Shown here one piece after another: positions 24,913 to 34,304 of a DNA stretch of 64,000 nt. The notes beneath the pieces are model-generated. The model was given only the letters and a program-made list of their open reading frames with translations. It did not search any database and was not told the origin of the DNA. The position numbers and the translations under genes were made by a program. Positions within the stretch are counted from its first letter, which is position 1, and the number at the start of each line of letters is the position of its first letter. Origin of the DNA: Arthrobacter sp. NtRootA1 (lineage in GTDB: Bacteria > Actinomycetota > Actinomycetes > Actinomycetales > Micrococcaceae); the NCBI RefSeq assembly GCF_019976975.1, contig NZ_AP024630.1, positions 3,906,001 through 3,970,000 on the forward strand, written 5' to 3'.

Positions 24913-26289
24913 ATGCGGCTCATGATCGCCGGTGGCGGCGGATTCCGGGTACCCCTTGTGTACCGTGCGTTATGCACGGGTCCGTTCGCGGGACTGGTGC
25001 GCGAGGTGGTGCTCTACGACGTCGATCCGGCACGTCTCGCCGCCATCCAGGCAGTCCTCCGCGACATGCCGCCTCCGGAAGGCTCCCGGCCCGCCGTCGT
25101 GATTTCCACGGACCTGGGGCAGGCTCTCACCGGCACCGATATGGTCTTTGCGGCGATCCGCCCCGGCGGCACCGAAGGCCGGATCGCCGACGAACGCGTT
25201 GCCTTGGACGTCGGCTTGCTGGGCCAGGAAACCACGGGCGCGGGCGGCATCTCCTATGCCCTCCGCTCCATTCCGCACATGCTGGGACTCGCCGAGGGAA
25301 TGCGGCACTATTGCCCGGATGCGTGGCTCATCAACTTCACCAACCCCGCCGGGATGGTGACCGAGGCGCTTGTGCCGGTGCTGGGACGAAAGGTCATCGG
25401 CATCTGCGATTCCGCCGGCGGCTTGGTCCAACGCGCTGCCCGGGCCGTCGGTTCGCCCCTTCACGAAGGAACGCTCGACGGCGTGGGCTACTTCGGGTTG
25501 AACCACCTCGGCTGGCTTTACAAGCTGGCGCCCGGTGGCCGGGACCTGCTGCCGGAGCTGTTATCGGATCGTGGGGCGCTCGAAACCATGGAAGAAGGGC
25601 GTTTGTTCGGCCAGCACACCCTGGACAAACTCGGTTGCCTGCCCAATGAATACCTTTACTACTACTACCAAACTGACCAGGCGATCGAAGCCATCCTGAA
25701 GCAACGCGAAACGCGTGGGACGTCCATCCACCATCAACAAAGCTCGCTCTACCCTTCCCTTGTGGAATCCTCGAACGCCTACGCCATGTGGGATGCGGCC
25801 CGGCGCTCCCGTGAGGAGGGCTACTTGGCCGAGGCCCGGACGCACGGGGAGCACCGCGACGAGGAAGACCTCGCCGGGGGTGGGTATGAGCGTGTGGCGT
25901 TGTCCGTGATGCGGGCTCTATCCGGTGGTGGGACGGCGCAGTTGATCCTCAATGTGCCCAATTCACCGGTCGCCGGTTCGTCGGCAAATGCGGCGGAAGT
26001 CGCCCTGCCCGGGCTCCCGGGGGACGCCGTCGTCGAAGTTCCCTGCGAGGTGACTCCCGACGGCGCCCTGCCGCTTGCGCAGGAACGGCCCGGAGGCCAG
26101 TTCCTCACCTTGATGCAACACGTCAAGGAGGTGGAGCGGCTGACGGTCCAGGCAGTGCGGGACTGTGACCGGGACGCGGCACTCCAAGCGTTTGCCGCCC
26201 ACCCGCTGGTAGGCTCGGCGTCGCTGGGCGCTGAACTCCTTGACGGCTACGAGGCAGCCTTCCCGGAACTGCGCGGACTCTGGAAGTGA
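24913..26289 (+). CDS. Glycoside hydrolase family 4, 6-phospho-beta-glucosidase-like
   Basis: A 458-residue NAD- and metal-dependent glycosidase that cleaves by oxidation and elimination rather than direct hydrolysis. It starts MRLMIAGGGGFRVPLVYRAL (Rossmann site), with LINFTNPAGMVTEAL, GICDSAGG at the metal-binding Cys, GLNHLGW and NEYLYYYY, all GH4 markers of the 6-phospho-beta-glucosidase branch. No PTS permease is present in the window, so the phosphorylated substrate may come from the adjacent PfkB kinase or another locus. Confidence 0.88.
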   Translation: MRLMIAGGGGFRVPLVYRALCTGPFAGLVREVVLYDVDPARLAAIQAVLRDMPPPEGSRPAVVISTDLGQALTGTDMVFAAIRPGGTEGRIADERVALDVGLLGQETTGAGGISYALRSIPHMLGLAEGMRHYCPDAWLINFTNPAGMVTEALVPVLGRKVIGICDSAGGLVQRAARAVGSPLHEGTLDGVGYFGLNHLGWLYKLAPGGRDLLPELLSDRGALETMEEGRLFGQHTLDKLGCLPNEYLYYYYQTDQAIEAILKQRETRGTSIHHQQSSLYPSLVESSNAYAMWDAARRSREEGYLAEARTHGEHRDEEDLAGGGYERVALSVMRALSGGGTAQLILNVPNSPVAGSSANAAEVALPGLPGDAVVEVPCEVTPDGALPLAQERPGGQFLTLMQHVKEVERLTVQAVRDCDRDAALQAFAAHPLVGSASLGAELLDGYEAAFPELRGLWK

Positions 26290-26302
26290 TTTCCCTGCAC
26301 TT

Positions 26303-26827
26303 CTAGAGCTTCCGGTACATCACGTGCAGGCCGACGTATCCAATTTCAGGGTGGTTGAACGCCTCGGGAACCGTGGCCAGGATGCGGAAACCCATGGATT
26401 GCCACAACCACACGGCCCGGACGTTGCTCTCCACCACAGCATTAAACTGCATGGCGCGGAATCCTGCTGTTTTGGCTTCCTTTAAGGAGTAGGCACACAG
26501 TGCCCGTGCAATTCCCTGGCCCGAATGCTTGGAGCTCACCATATACCCCGCGTTCGCCACGTGGCTGCCACCACCAGCCTGGTTCGCATGGAACTCGCCA
26601 GTGCCCAGGACTTCTCCGCCCGGATGCGGCCCGTCCGCGGTACGCACTGCAACGAAGGTTTGGCCGGGCGCTTCCTTCATCCACTTGGCACGGGCAGCTT
26701 CCTCGGTGGTGTCGCGGTCCCAGGTGAAGGTCTCCCCCTCGCGGAGGACGGGCTCCATGAGGGACCAGATGCCGGGCCAGTCATCGGGTGTGGCGGGGCG
26801 GATATCGAAAAGGGTTTCTTGGCTCAC
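26303..26827 (-). CDS. GNAT family N-acetyltransferase
   Basis: A 174-residue acetyltransferase. It opens FDIRPATPDDWPGIWSLM, has the GETFTWDRD segment seen in phosphinothricin-like and YncA-like acetyltransferases, the acetyl-CoA loop VSSKHSGQGIARALC, and FNAVVESNVRAVWLWQSMGF. The acceptor is unknown. GTG at 26825-26827 is used; a GTG nine codons upstream is equally open, and neither has a strong ribosome site. It converges with the GH4 gene. Confidence 0.8.
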   Translation of the reverse strand: MSQETLFDIRPATPDDWPGIWSLMEPVLREGETFTWDRDTTEEAARAKWMKEAPGQTFVAVRTADGPHPGGEVLGTGEFHANQAGGGSHVANAGYMVSSKHSGQGIARALCAYSLKEAKTAGFRAMQFNAVVESNVRAVWLWQSMGFRILATVPEAFNHPEIGYVGLHVMYRKL

Positions 26828-26959
26828 AGCGCACACGCTAGCAGCCTTGTCCACATAGCCGGGATCGGCACCATGTAGTGCTGGGCTTCAGGAGTAGTGT
26901 TTTCTGCAGGGCGAAAGTGGTTTTGCCCCGCAAGTCAGCTTCATGTGAAGGAGGAAAGT

Positions 26960-28204
26960 GTGCCGTTGATCCGCCGCGTGGCATTCCTTTCACTGCACAC
27001 CTCCCCCATGGAGCAGCCAGGGGCCGGGGACGCGGGTGGGATGAACGTCTACGTCCGTGCGTTGGCCATGGCGCTGGCCGAGTCTGGGGTGGAGGTAGAG
27101 ATCTTCACCCGTTCCACCAAAGCCGGCCAAGCCGCCGTCGAGCACCCAGGACCCGGCGTGTGCGTCCACAACGTGATGGCCGGACCCCGGCGGAAAGTCC
27201 CCAAGGAAGAATTGCCTGCCCTCCTCCACCAGATGGTGGAGGAGATCGATCGGATCCGGCAGCAGCAACCCCACGGCCGTTACGACGCCATCCATTCGCA
27301 TTACTGGGTGTCCGGCGTTGCGGGGCTGGAATTGGCTGAGCTCTGGGGTGTTCCGCTGGTCCACACCATGCACACCATGGCCAAGGTCAAGAATCTTGTT
27401 CTCGAGTCCGGCGAGCGCCCCGAACCCCGGCGTCGGGAGGAAGGCGAGCAGCGGATTGTTGATGGGGCTGCCCGCCTCATCGCCAATACTCCAGCCGAGG
27501 CAGAAGAGCTCGTCTCCCACTACGGCGCCGATATCGACAAGATCGACGTCGCACCTCCTGGCGTGGACCTCAAAGTCTTCACACCATCCTTCCGTCGCAA
27601 GTCGCGCGCCCAGCGGGACGTCAGGCCGGACAGCTTCCACATTCTGTTCGCAGGCCGGATCCAACGGCTTAAGGGTCCCCAGGTCTTCGTCAAAGCAGCT
27701 GGTCTGCTGCGCAAGCGCAGGCCGGACATCGATCTGGAAATGACCATTCTGGGCTCGCTGAGCGGCGCCAAGGACTTCAACCTGCAGCACATCATCGAGG
27801 AGGCCGGGCTGGCCGACGTCGTCACGCATCGCCCGCCGGTTGTAGCGCCCGAGCTCGCCAGCTGGTTCCGCTCCGCCGACGTCGTGGTGATGCCCTCGTT
27901 CAGCGAGTCCTTCGGACTTGTGGCCTTGGAAGCACAAGCGTGCGGTACCCCTGTGGTGGCCACCAACGTGGGTGGGCTCTCACGCGCCATTTCCGATGGC
28001 CGGACGGGCATCCTCGTGGATGGTCACGATCCTTCCGACTGGGCTGATGCCCTCGAGGATTTGTACGACGACGTACAGACACGCGAGGACATGGGCCGTT
28101 TGGCCGCGACCCACGCCGAATCCTTCGGCTGGCAGCGCACTGCTGCGATCACCTTGGAAAGCTATCGCGAATCTGTTGGCGGCCTGTTGGTCCCTCGGCC
28201 ATAA
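26960..28204 (+). CDS. mshA: D-inositol-3-phosphate glycosyltransferase MshA
   Basis: First step of mycothiol synthesis: transfers GlcNAc from UDP-GlcNAc to 1D-myo-inositol 3-phosphate. The 414-residue GT4 protein has AFLSLHTSPMEQPGAGDAGG with the phosphate-binding glycines, HYWVSG, FAGRIQRLKGP and the C-terminal nucleotide-sugar motif PSFSESFGLVALEAQACGTP. The GTG at 26960-26962 has AAGGAGG five bases upstream; earlier in-frame codons lack a site. An inositol-phosphate synthase gene lies 1.9 kb away. Confidence 0.93.
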   Translation: MPLIRRVAFLSLHTSPMEQPGAGDAGGMNVYVRALAMALAESGVEVEIFTRSTKAGQAAVEHPGPGVCVHNVMAGPRRKVPKEELPALLHQMVEEIDRIRQQQPHGRYDAIHSHYWVSGVAGLELAELWGVPLVHTMHTMAKVKNLVLESGERPEPRRREEGEQRIVDGAARLIANTPAEAEELVSHYGADIDKIDVAPPGVDLKVFTPSFRRKSRAQRDVRPDSFHILFAGRIQRLKGPQVFVKAAGLLRKRRPDIDLEMTILGSLSGAKDFNLQHIIEEAGLADVVTHRPPVVAPELASWFRSADVVVMPSFSESFGLVALEAQACGTPVVATNVGGLSRAISDGRTGILVDGHDPSDWADALEDLYDDVQTREDMGRLAATHAESFGWQRTAAITLESYRESVGGLLVPRP

Positions 28205-28245
28205 ACCTCACGCGATTACTGCCTGGCGACTGATAGATTGTCGCG

Positions 28246-28291
28246 CACAGCGTAGGCAGGGCGCCGAGCGTCAGCCCACACAGCGTAAGCA
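28246..28291. repeat. Imperfect 13-bp direct repeat upstream of fhs
   Basis: CACAGCGTAGGCA at 28246-28258 and CACAGCGTAAGCA at 28279-28291, 33 bp apart, just before the fhs ribosome site. It could be an operator, or an mRNA leader element. Confidence 0.35.
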
Positions 28292-28309
28292 CTAAGCCGA
28301 AGGACAACG

Positions 28310-29998
28310 ATGTCTGAAAACAAGGGCCTGAGCGATCTTGAGATAGCCCATAACGCCACCATCCTGCCCATCGAAGAGATTGCGGTACGTGCGGGCATCA
28401 ACGTGGACGCACTGGAACTGTACGGGCCTTACAAAGCCAAGATCAATCCGGCCAAGCTTGTGCTCCCAGTGGGCAAGCAGCCCGGCAAGGTAGTCCTCGT
28501 TTCAGCCATGTCCCCTACCCCTGCGGGCGAAGGCAAATCGACAACCACTGTAGGCCTTGCCGATTCCCTCGCACGCGCCGGCCACAAAGTGATGATCGCG
28601 CTCCGCGAACCGTCACTTGGGCCGATCCTTGGCATGAAGGGAGGAGCAACCGGAGGCGGCTACTCCCAGGTCCTGCCCATGGACGATATCAACCTCCACT
28701 TCACCGGCGACTTCCACGCCGTAACCTCGGCCAACAACGCCCTCATGGCACTCGTGGACAACCACATCTTCCAAGGCAACCACCTCGGAATCGACCCCCG
28801 CCGCATGACGTTCAAGCGGGTCATCGACATGAACGACCGCTCCTTACGGGAAATCATTATCGGCCTCGGCGGTCCTACCCAGGGCGTTCCCCGGCAAGAT
28901 GGCTTTGACATCACAGTGGCCTCCGAAATCATGGCCGTATTCTGCCTGGCCGCGGACCTGGACGACCTCCGTACGCGCTTGGGCCGGATCACCTTTGGCT
29001 ACACCTTCGACCGCCAACCGGTAACTGTTGCGGATCTTGGTGTGGAAGGTGCCCTGACATTGCTCTTGAAGGACGCCATCAAACCAAACCTTGTCCAGAC
29101 CATCGCCGGGACGCCCGCGCTGGTCCACGGTGGCCCCTTCGCCAACATTGCCCACGGGTGTAACTCGATCATCGCAACGCGGACGGCCCAGGAACTTGCC
29201 GACATCGTGGTCACCGAGGCCGGATTCGGCGCGGACCTGGGTGCCGAAAAGTACATGGACATCAAGTCGCGCATCGCTGACGTGGCGCCGTCCGCCGTCG
29301 TTGTCGTGGCAACGATCCGTGCCCTCAAGATGCAAGGCGGAGTTCCAAAGGACAAACTCAGCGAACCCAACGTGGACGCCATAGCGGCAGGGGTGGAAAA
29401 CCTCAAACGGCATGTTGGGAATGTCGCCAAGTTCGGCATTTCACCGGTGGTCGCCATCAACAAGTTCGCCACCGACACCGACGAAGAACTTCAATGGCTG
29501 CTGAAGTGGTGCGCCGCGGAAGGCGTGGAAGCGGCCGTCGCCGATGTCTGGGGCCGTGGCGGCGGAGGCGACGGTGGCGATGAGCTCGCATCCAAGGTGG
29601 CAGCGGCAGTGCAAGGGCCGTCAAATTTCCACCACTTGTACCCTCTGGAACTTTCTGTGGAGGACAAGATCCGCACCATTGTGCAGGAGATCTACGGCGC
29701 GGACGGCGTTGAATTTTCCGTCCCGGCGCAGAAGCGGCTTGTGGACATCCAAAAGAATGGGTGGGGCGGGCTCCCCGTCTGCATGGCCAAGACGCAATAC
29801 TCATTCACCGACGACGCGTCCAAGCTCGGGGCGCCAAAGGGATTCCGGGTACACGTACGCGAACTCATTCCAAAAACGGGTGCGGGCTTCATTGTCGCCC
29901 TGACCGGAGCCGTCATGACCATGCCCGGCCTGCCCAAGGAACCGGCAGCCATGCGCATGGACGTCGGCCCAGACGGCAACCCCACCGGCCTCTTCTAA
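28310..29998 (+). CDS. fhs: Formate-tetrahydrofolate ligase
   Basis: Makes 10-formyl-tetrahydrofolate from formate, ATP and THF, feeding purine and initiator-tRNA formylation. The 562-residue protein is full length. The ATP loop TPAGEGKST lies at 70-78, followed by GPILGMKGGATGGG and the LHFTGDFHAVTSANN block. AAGGAC precedes the ATG. It is monocistronic: mshA lies upstream with a 105-nt gap, and a palindromic repeat starts 10 nt after its stop codon. Confidence 0.96.
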   Translation: MSENKGLSDLEIAHNATILPIEEIAVRAGINVDALELYGPYKAKINPAKLVLPVGKQPGKVVLVSAMSPTPAGEGKSTTTVGLADSLARAGHKVMIALREPSLGPILGMKGGATGGGYSQVLPMDDINLHFTGDFHAVTSANNALMALVDNHIFQGNHLGIDPRRMTFKRVIDMNDRSLREIIIGLGGPTQGVPRQDGFDITVASEIMAVFCLAADLDDLRTRLGRITFGYTFDRQPVTVADLGVEGALTLLLKDAIKPNLVQTIAGTPALVHGGPFANIAHGCNSIIATRTAQELADIVVTEAGFGADLGAEKYMDIKSRIADVAPSAVVVVATIRALKMQGGVPKDKLSEPNVDAIAAGVENLKRHVGNVAKFGISPVVAINKFATDTDEELQWLLKWCAAEGVEAAVADVWGRGGGGDGGDELASKVAAAVQGPSNFHHLYPLELSVEDKIRTIVQEIYGADGVEFSVPAQKRLVDIQKNGWGGLPVCMAKTQYSFTDDASKLGAPKGFRVHVRELIPKTGAGFIVALTGAVMTMPGLPKEPAAMRMDVGPDGNPTGLF

Positions 29999-30007
29999 CC
30001 CTCTTAA

Positions 30008-30074
30008 AGCAACGCGGGGTCAGTTACGGCCCATCCGATGGTCAAACATCGGCCGTAAGTGACCCCGCGTTGCT
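30008..30074. repeat. Palindromic dispersed repeat, copy 2
   Basis: Left arm 30008-30029 (AGCAACGCGGGGTCAGTTAC then GG) pairs with 30053-30074 at 21 of 22 positions. An inner CCGATG...CATCGG stem sits at the tip, with a short unpaired CCCAT on one side. It lies between the convergent genes fhs and ino1 and could stop transcription in both directions although it has no T-run. It shares its core with the repeat at 9621-9684. Confidence 0.85.
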
Positions 30075-30088
30075 TGTGCTGTTGCGGT

Positions 30089-31174
30089 TTAGCGCTCGAT
30101 GTCGCCGCGGATGAAGGCTTCTACGTTTTCGCGGGCGATATCGTCGTTGAACTGCTCCGGCGGGGACTTCATGAAGTAGCTGGATGCAGAGAGCAACGGG
30201 CCGCCGATGCCGCGGTCCAGGCCAATCTTGGCGGCGCGGATGGCATCGATGATCACGCCAGCAGAGTTCGGGGAATCCCATACTTCGAGCTTGTATTCGA
30301 GGGACACGGGAGCATCACCGAAGTTGCGGCCCTCGAGGCGGACGAAGGCCCACTTGCGGTCGTCAAGCCAGGCAACGTAATCGGACGGCCCGATGTGGAC
30401 GTCGTCAGCGTGAAGCTCTGCCTCAACGTTGGAGGTGACGGCCTGGGTCTTGGAGATCTTCTTGGACTCAAGGCGATCGCGCTCAAGCATGTTCTTGAAG
30501 TCCATGTTGCCGCCAACGTTCAGCTGGTATGTGCGGTCCAAGGTGACGCCGCGGTCTTCGAACAGCTTGGCCATCACGCGGTGGGTGATGGTGGCACCGA
30601 TCTGGCTCTTGATGTCGTCGCCCACGATCGGAACGCCCGCTGCAGTGAACTTGTCAGCCCACTCCTTGGTCCCGGCAATGAAGACGGGGAGAGCATTGAC
30701 GAAGGCCACGCCGGCGTCGATGGCGCACTGGGCATAGAACTTGGCAGCCTGCTCGGAACCAACGGGCAGGTAGCAAACCATGACGTCTACCTTGGCCTCG
30801 CGGAGGGCAGCCACGATGTCGACGTCCTCCTCGGGAGCTTCGACGATGGTCTCGCGGTAGTACTTGCCCAAGCCATCAAGGGTGTGGCCACGCTGAACGG
30901 TGACCCCGGTAGCAGGGACGTCGGCGATCTTGATGGTGTTGTTTTCGCTGGCGCCGATGGCGTCGGCAAGGTCCAGTCCAACCTTCTTGCTATCAACATC
31001 GAAAGCAGCAACGAACTGGACGTCGTTGACGTGGTACTGGCCGAACTCGACGTGCATCAGACCCGGAATCGTGGCCTTGGGGTCAGCGTCGCGATAGTAC
31101 TGAACACCTTGGACCAGCGATGCGGCGCAGTTTCCTACGCCGACAATGGCAACACGAATCGGATGTGAAGACAC
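30089..31174 (-). CDS. ino1: Inositol-3-phosphate synthase
   Basis: NAD-dependent cyclisation of glucose 6-phosphate to myo-inositol phosphate, the source for mycothiol and phosphatidylinositol. The 361-residue product is the compact actinobacterial form. It opens IRVAIVGVGNCAASLVQG (NAD-binding), and has VPIVGDDIKSQIGATITHR, LNVGGNMDFKNM and DSPNSAGVIIDAIRAAKIG. The GTG at 31172-31174 has AAAGGAG nearby; the ORF is open 37 codons further but lacks similarity there. Confidence 0.95.
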   Translation of the reverse strand: MSSHPIRVAIVGVGNCAASLVQGVQYYRDADPKATIPGLMHVEFGQYHVNDVQFVAAFDVDSKKVGLDLADAIGASENNTIKIADVPATGVTVQRGHTLDGLGKYYRETIVEAPEEDVDIVAALREAKVDVMVCYLPVGSEQAAKFYAQCAIDAGVAFVNALPVFIAGTKEWADKFTAAGVPIVGDDIKSQIGATITHRVMAKLFEDRGVTLDRTYQLNVGGNMDFKNMLERDRLESKKISKTQAVTSNVEAELHADDVHIGPSDYVAWLDDRKWAFVRLEGRNFGDAPVSLEYKLEVWDSPNSAGVIIDAIRAAKIGLDRGIGGPLLSASSYFMKSPPEQFNDDIARENVEAFIRGDIER

Positions 31175-31286
31175 GGAACTCCTTTGAGAACTAAACCTCA
31201 GGTGCCAGGCGCGACCCTGACTGAGTTCAGAGCACGACTGATTGGCACGGCGCCATTCGGCGCACACTTGCATTGTAGCCAACACA

Positions 31287-31320
31287 GAAGGGGCCGCCTT
31301 TGTTCCCGGCGGGCCCCTTC
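31287..31320 (-). terminator. Hairpin after the aldo/keto reductase gene
   Basis: GAAGGGGCC and its exact complement GGCCCCTTC frame a GC-rich loop that extends the stem by another three to four pairs. It is 22 nt past the aldo/keto reductase stop codon. The T-run is poor. Confidence 0.6.
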
Positions 31321-31342
31321 CCTAATGTGTCAGTTCTGCAAG

Positions 31343-32380
31343 CTACTCCTGAGCCCACAAGTTGATGTCTGATTCAACTGCGAACTCGTCGATCGCCGTC
31401 AGCTCATCCGTGGTGAACTTGAGGTTATTGATGGCACTCAGCGTGTCTTCAAGCTGCGCCACGCTGGAGGCCCCAACAAGCGCGGATGTTACGGCAGAGC
31501 CCTTTGGCTGGTCACGGAGAATCCACGCAATAGCCATCTGCGCGAGGGTCTGTCCACGTCCCTCGGCGATGGCGTTGAGTCCCCGAACGCGGTCCAGCTT
31601 GTCCTCCGTCAATGCGGATTCGGAGAGGAACCGTTCCTTCGCGGCCCGCGAGTCAGCCGGCACACCATTGAGGTAGCGGTTGGTCAGCATCCCCTGGGCA
31701 AGAGGCGAGAAGGCGATGGAGCCGGCGCCCACCTGGTCCAGTGCCTCGTAGAGGTTCGGCGAACCATTCTCGGTCCATCGGTTCAGCATGGAGTAGCTGG
31801 GCTGGTGGATCAGCAGAGGCGTGCCGAGTTCCTTCAGTATCCGCGCCGCCTCGAGTGTCTGCTCAGGGGTGTAGGAAGAGATACCTGCGTACAAGGCTTT
31901 GCCGGACCGAACCGCGTAATCCAGCGCCCCCATGGTTTCCTCCAACGGCGTCTCGGGGTCCGGACGGTGGCTGTAGAAGATATCCACGTAATCCAAGCCC
32001 ATACGCTGCAGGGACTGGTCGAGGCTGGAGATCAGGTACTTGCGGGATCCCCATTCACCATAGGGGCCCGGCCACATGTAGTAGCCGGCCTTGGTGGAGA
32101 TGACGAGCTCGTCACGGTACGGCTTGAAGTCTTCCTTCAGGTGACGCCCGAAGTTCGTTTCTGCCGACCCATCCGGCGGGCCGTAGTTGTTGGCGAGGTC
32201 GAAGTGGTTGACGCCCAGATCGAAGGCACGGCGCAGGATGGCGCGCTGTTCCTCGAAACGCTTGTCGTCGCCGAAGTTGTGCCAAAGGCCCAGCGAGATA
32301 GCGGGGAGCTTGAGACCACTGCGTCCGACGCGGCGGTAGGGCATGGTTTCGTAGCGGTTTTCCGCAGCCGAATAAGTCAT
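31343..32380 (-). CDS. Aldo/keto reductase, YghZ (L-glyceraldehyde 3-phosphate reductase) group
   Basis: A 345-residue NADPH-dependent TIM-barrel reductase. The catalytic tetrad is visible as Asp and Tyr in HFDLANNYGPP, Lys in ISTKAGY and His in FYSHRPD. The phrases YRRVGRSGLKLPAISLGLW and GYYMWPGPYGEWGSRKYL are characteristic of the AKR14/YghZ branch, which detoxifies aldehydes such as methylglyoxal. The ATG at 32378-32380 is chosen over a GTG three codons upstream. It is followed by a GC-rich hairpin. Confidence 0.9.
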   Translation of the reverse strand: MTYSAAENRYETMPYRRVGRSGLKLPAISLGLWHNFGDDKRFEEQRAILRRAFDLGVNHFDLANNYGPPDGSAETNFGRHLKEDFKPYRDELVISTKAGYYMWPGPYGEWGSRKYLISSLDQSLQRMGLDYVDIFYSHRPDPETPLEETMGALDYAVRSGKALYAGISSYTPEQTLEAARILKELGTPLLIHQPSYSMLNRWTENGSPNLYEALDQVGAGSIAFSPLAQGMLTNRYLNGVPADSRAAKERFLSESALTEDKLDRVRGLNAIAEGRGQTLAQMAIAWILRDQPKGSAVTSALVGASSVAQLEDTLSAINNLKFTTDELTAIDEFAVESDINLWAQE

Positions 32381-32461
32381 ACGTACCATCCTGCCACTGC
32401 ATAGATCACGGTGTTCGGGCTGTCCGCAATGTGGGCGCCGTCACCCTCGTCACTGCTCGCC

Positions 32462-34234
32462 TTACTGGACACGCACGACGGCGGCACTCCCACCGGGCAA
32501 GGTCAGCGAACCGTCGCCGAGTGCTACTTCGGTGTCGGTTGCCAGCAGCAGGGATCCACCCATAGGTGAATCCAACGGCTCGTCCCCAAAGTTGCACACC
32601 ACGCGGATGGCGCCACGGGTCAACTCCAGCCAGTGCTCGTCGTCGTCGAACTCCACCTTGCTCTCGCCAAAACCACCGTTCACCAGCTCAGGCGTATTCC
32701 GGCGCAGCTGTGCTAAATCCCGATACAGCTGCAGCAGGCGGGCGTGGTCCCCGGCGTTGGGCTCGCTCCAGTCCAGCTTTGAGCGCTTGAAAGTTTCGGG
32801 GTCCTGGGGGTCCGGCACAACGGCAGGGTCCCAGCCCATCCGTTCAAATTCCTTGATCCGGCCCTTCGCTGTGGCCTCCCCCAATTCCGGCTCGGGATGG
32901 GAGGTGAAGAACTGCCACGGCGTCGAAGCCCCAAATTCCTCGCCCATGAAAAGCATGGGTGTAAATGGGGATGTCATGGTCAGCACTGCGCCGATCGCCA
33001 ACCGACCAAATGATAGTGATGCAGTAAGTCGGTCACCGGTGGCGCGGTTGCCGATTTGGTCGTGGTTCTGCAGGCAAACGACCAACGCGGAAGGATGCGC
33101 GAGGTCGTGCCGGATCGGCCTGCCGTGGTGACGTCCCCGGAAGCTTGAATAGCTGCCATCGTGGAGGAAGCCGTGCTCAAGGACCTTGGCGAGGACAGCG
33201 AGGGACTCGAAGTCGGCGTAGTACCCGGTGGTTTCACCGCTAAGGTTCACGTGCAGGGCGTGGTGGAAGTCGTCGCTCCATTGGCCTTCCAAGCCATAAC
33301 CGTTGTCCTTGCGGGGATAGATCAGGCGCGGATTGTTCAGGTCCGATTCTGCGATGAGCGTCCGCGGAATGCCGGTTTCGGCTTCGATCTGGTCTCCCAG
33401 CCCGCCAAAGTCCTCAAGGATGTGCACGGCACGTTCGTCGCGCAGTGCGTGCACGGCGTCCAGCCTGAGCCCGTCTACGTGATAGTCCCGGAGCCACATC
33501 GCCGCATTCTCCAGAATGTAACGACGTACCTCATCGGACCCCGGACCATCGAGGTTTACCGAATCTCCCCAGGTGTTCCCCTCCCCCGATTTCAGGTAGG
33601 GGCCAAATTTGGGAAGGTAATTGCCGCTGGGTCCAAGATGGTTGTAGACCACGTCCTGGATGACCCCCAAGCCAGCGGCGTGGGCAGCGTCGACGAACCG
33701 TTGGTAGGCCTCCGGGCCACCATAGGGCTCGTGGACGGCGTACCAAAGCACGCCGTCGTAACCCCAGTTGTGAACTCCGTTGAATGCATTGACCGGAAGC
33801 AGTTCAATGAAGTCGACGCCCAGATCCACCAAGTAGTCCAATTTCCCGGCGGCTGCGTCAAGCGTCCCCTCGGGCGTGAACGTGCCCAGGTGGAGCTCAT
33901 AGATCACGGAACCCTTGAGGCTGCGCCCCTTCCACTCGCCGTCCCCCCACTCGTAGGCGGAAGCATCGAAGGTGGCCGACAGTCCATGTACCCCGTCCGG
34001 CTGTCGCCGTGAGCGTGGATCGGGAAACGGCCCCTCCCCATCCACGAGGTAGCCGTACGCTACCGCGTCGCCTTCCTTGCCAGTGACCTCGGCGGACGCG
34101 CGCCACCAACCTGTAGTGCCGCCGTCGTGAATTTGTTCCATCGCGTGCTCGCTACCTCCGGCCAGCAGCTTCACTGATCCGGCGTTGGGCGCCCAGACGT
34201 CGTAACGGTTTCTTCCAGCAGCGTGCTCCAGCAT
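32462..34234 (-). CDS. treZ: Malto-oligosyltrehalose trehalohydrolase
   Basis: Releases trehalose from the maltooligosyl-trehalose made by TreY. The 590-residue GH13 enzyme has an N-terminal beta domain (RYDVWAPNAGSVKLLAGG), nucleophile Asp259 in DGLRLDAVHAL, acid/base Glu296 in LIAESDLN and the third carboxylate in CLQNHDQIGNRA. The gene is last in the glgX-treY-treZ set, 70 nt after treY. Confidence 0.96.
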   Translation of the reverse strand: MLEHAAGRNRYDVWAPNAGSVKLLAGGSEHAMEQIHDGGTTGWWRASAEVTGKEGDAVAYGYLVDGEGPFPDPRSRRQPDGVHGLSATFDASAYEWGDGEWKGRSLKGSVIYELHLGTFTPEGTLDAAAGKLDYLVDLGVDFIELLPVNAFNGVHNWGYDGVLWYAVHEPYGGPEAYQRFVDAAHAAGLGVIQDVVYNHLGPSGNYLPKFGPYLKSGEGNTWGDSVNLDGPGSDEVRRYILENAAMWLRDYHVDGLRLDAVHALRDERAVHILEDFGGLGDQIEAETGIPRTLIAESDLNNPRLIYPRKDNGYGLEGQWSDDFHHALHVNLSGETTGYYADFESLAVLAKVLEHGFLHDGSYSSFRGRHHGRPIRHDLAHPSALVVCLQNHDQIGNRATGDRLTASLSFGRLAIGAVLTMTSPFTPMLFMGEEFGASTPWQFFTSHPEPELGEATAKGRIKEFERMGWDPAVVPDPQDPETFKRSKLDWSEPNAGDHARLLQLYRDLAQLRRNTPELVNGGFGESKVEFDDDEHWLELTRGAIRVVCNFGDEPLDSPMGGSLLLATDTEVALGDGSLTLPGGSAAVVRVQ

Positions 34235-34304
34235 CGTGTCCCCTGTGCTTGTTTTAGCTTGCGTTGCAGTGGCGGTGTCGGTGGGTGTTCGTGTTTTCAG
34301 CGGA

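Noticed and set aside
28205..28309. Tetrahydrofolate riboswitch ahead of fhs
   Set aside because: The gap is short, contains only a direct repeat, and shows no conserved four-way junction pattern.
30059..31168. 369-codon plus-strand frame opposite ino1
   Set aside because: Shadow of the inositol-phosphate synthase gene; starts inside the palindromic repeat.
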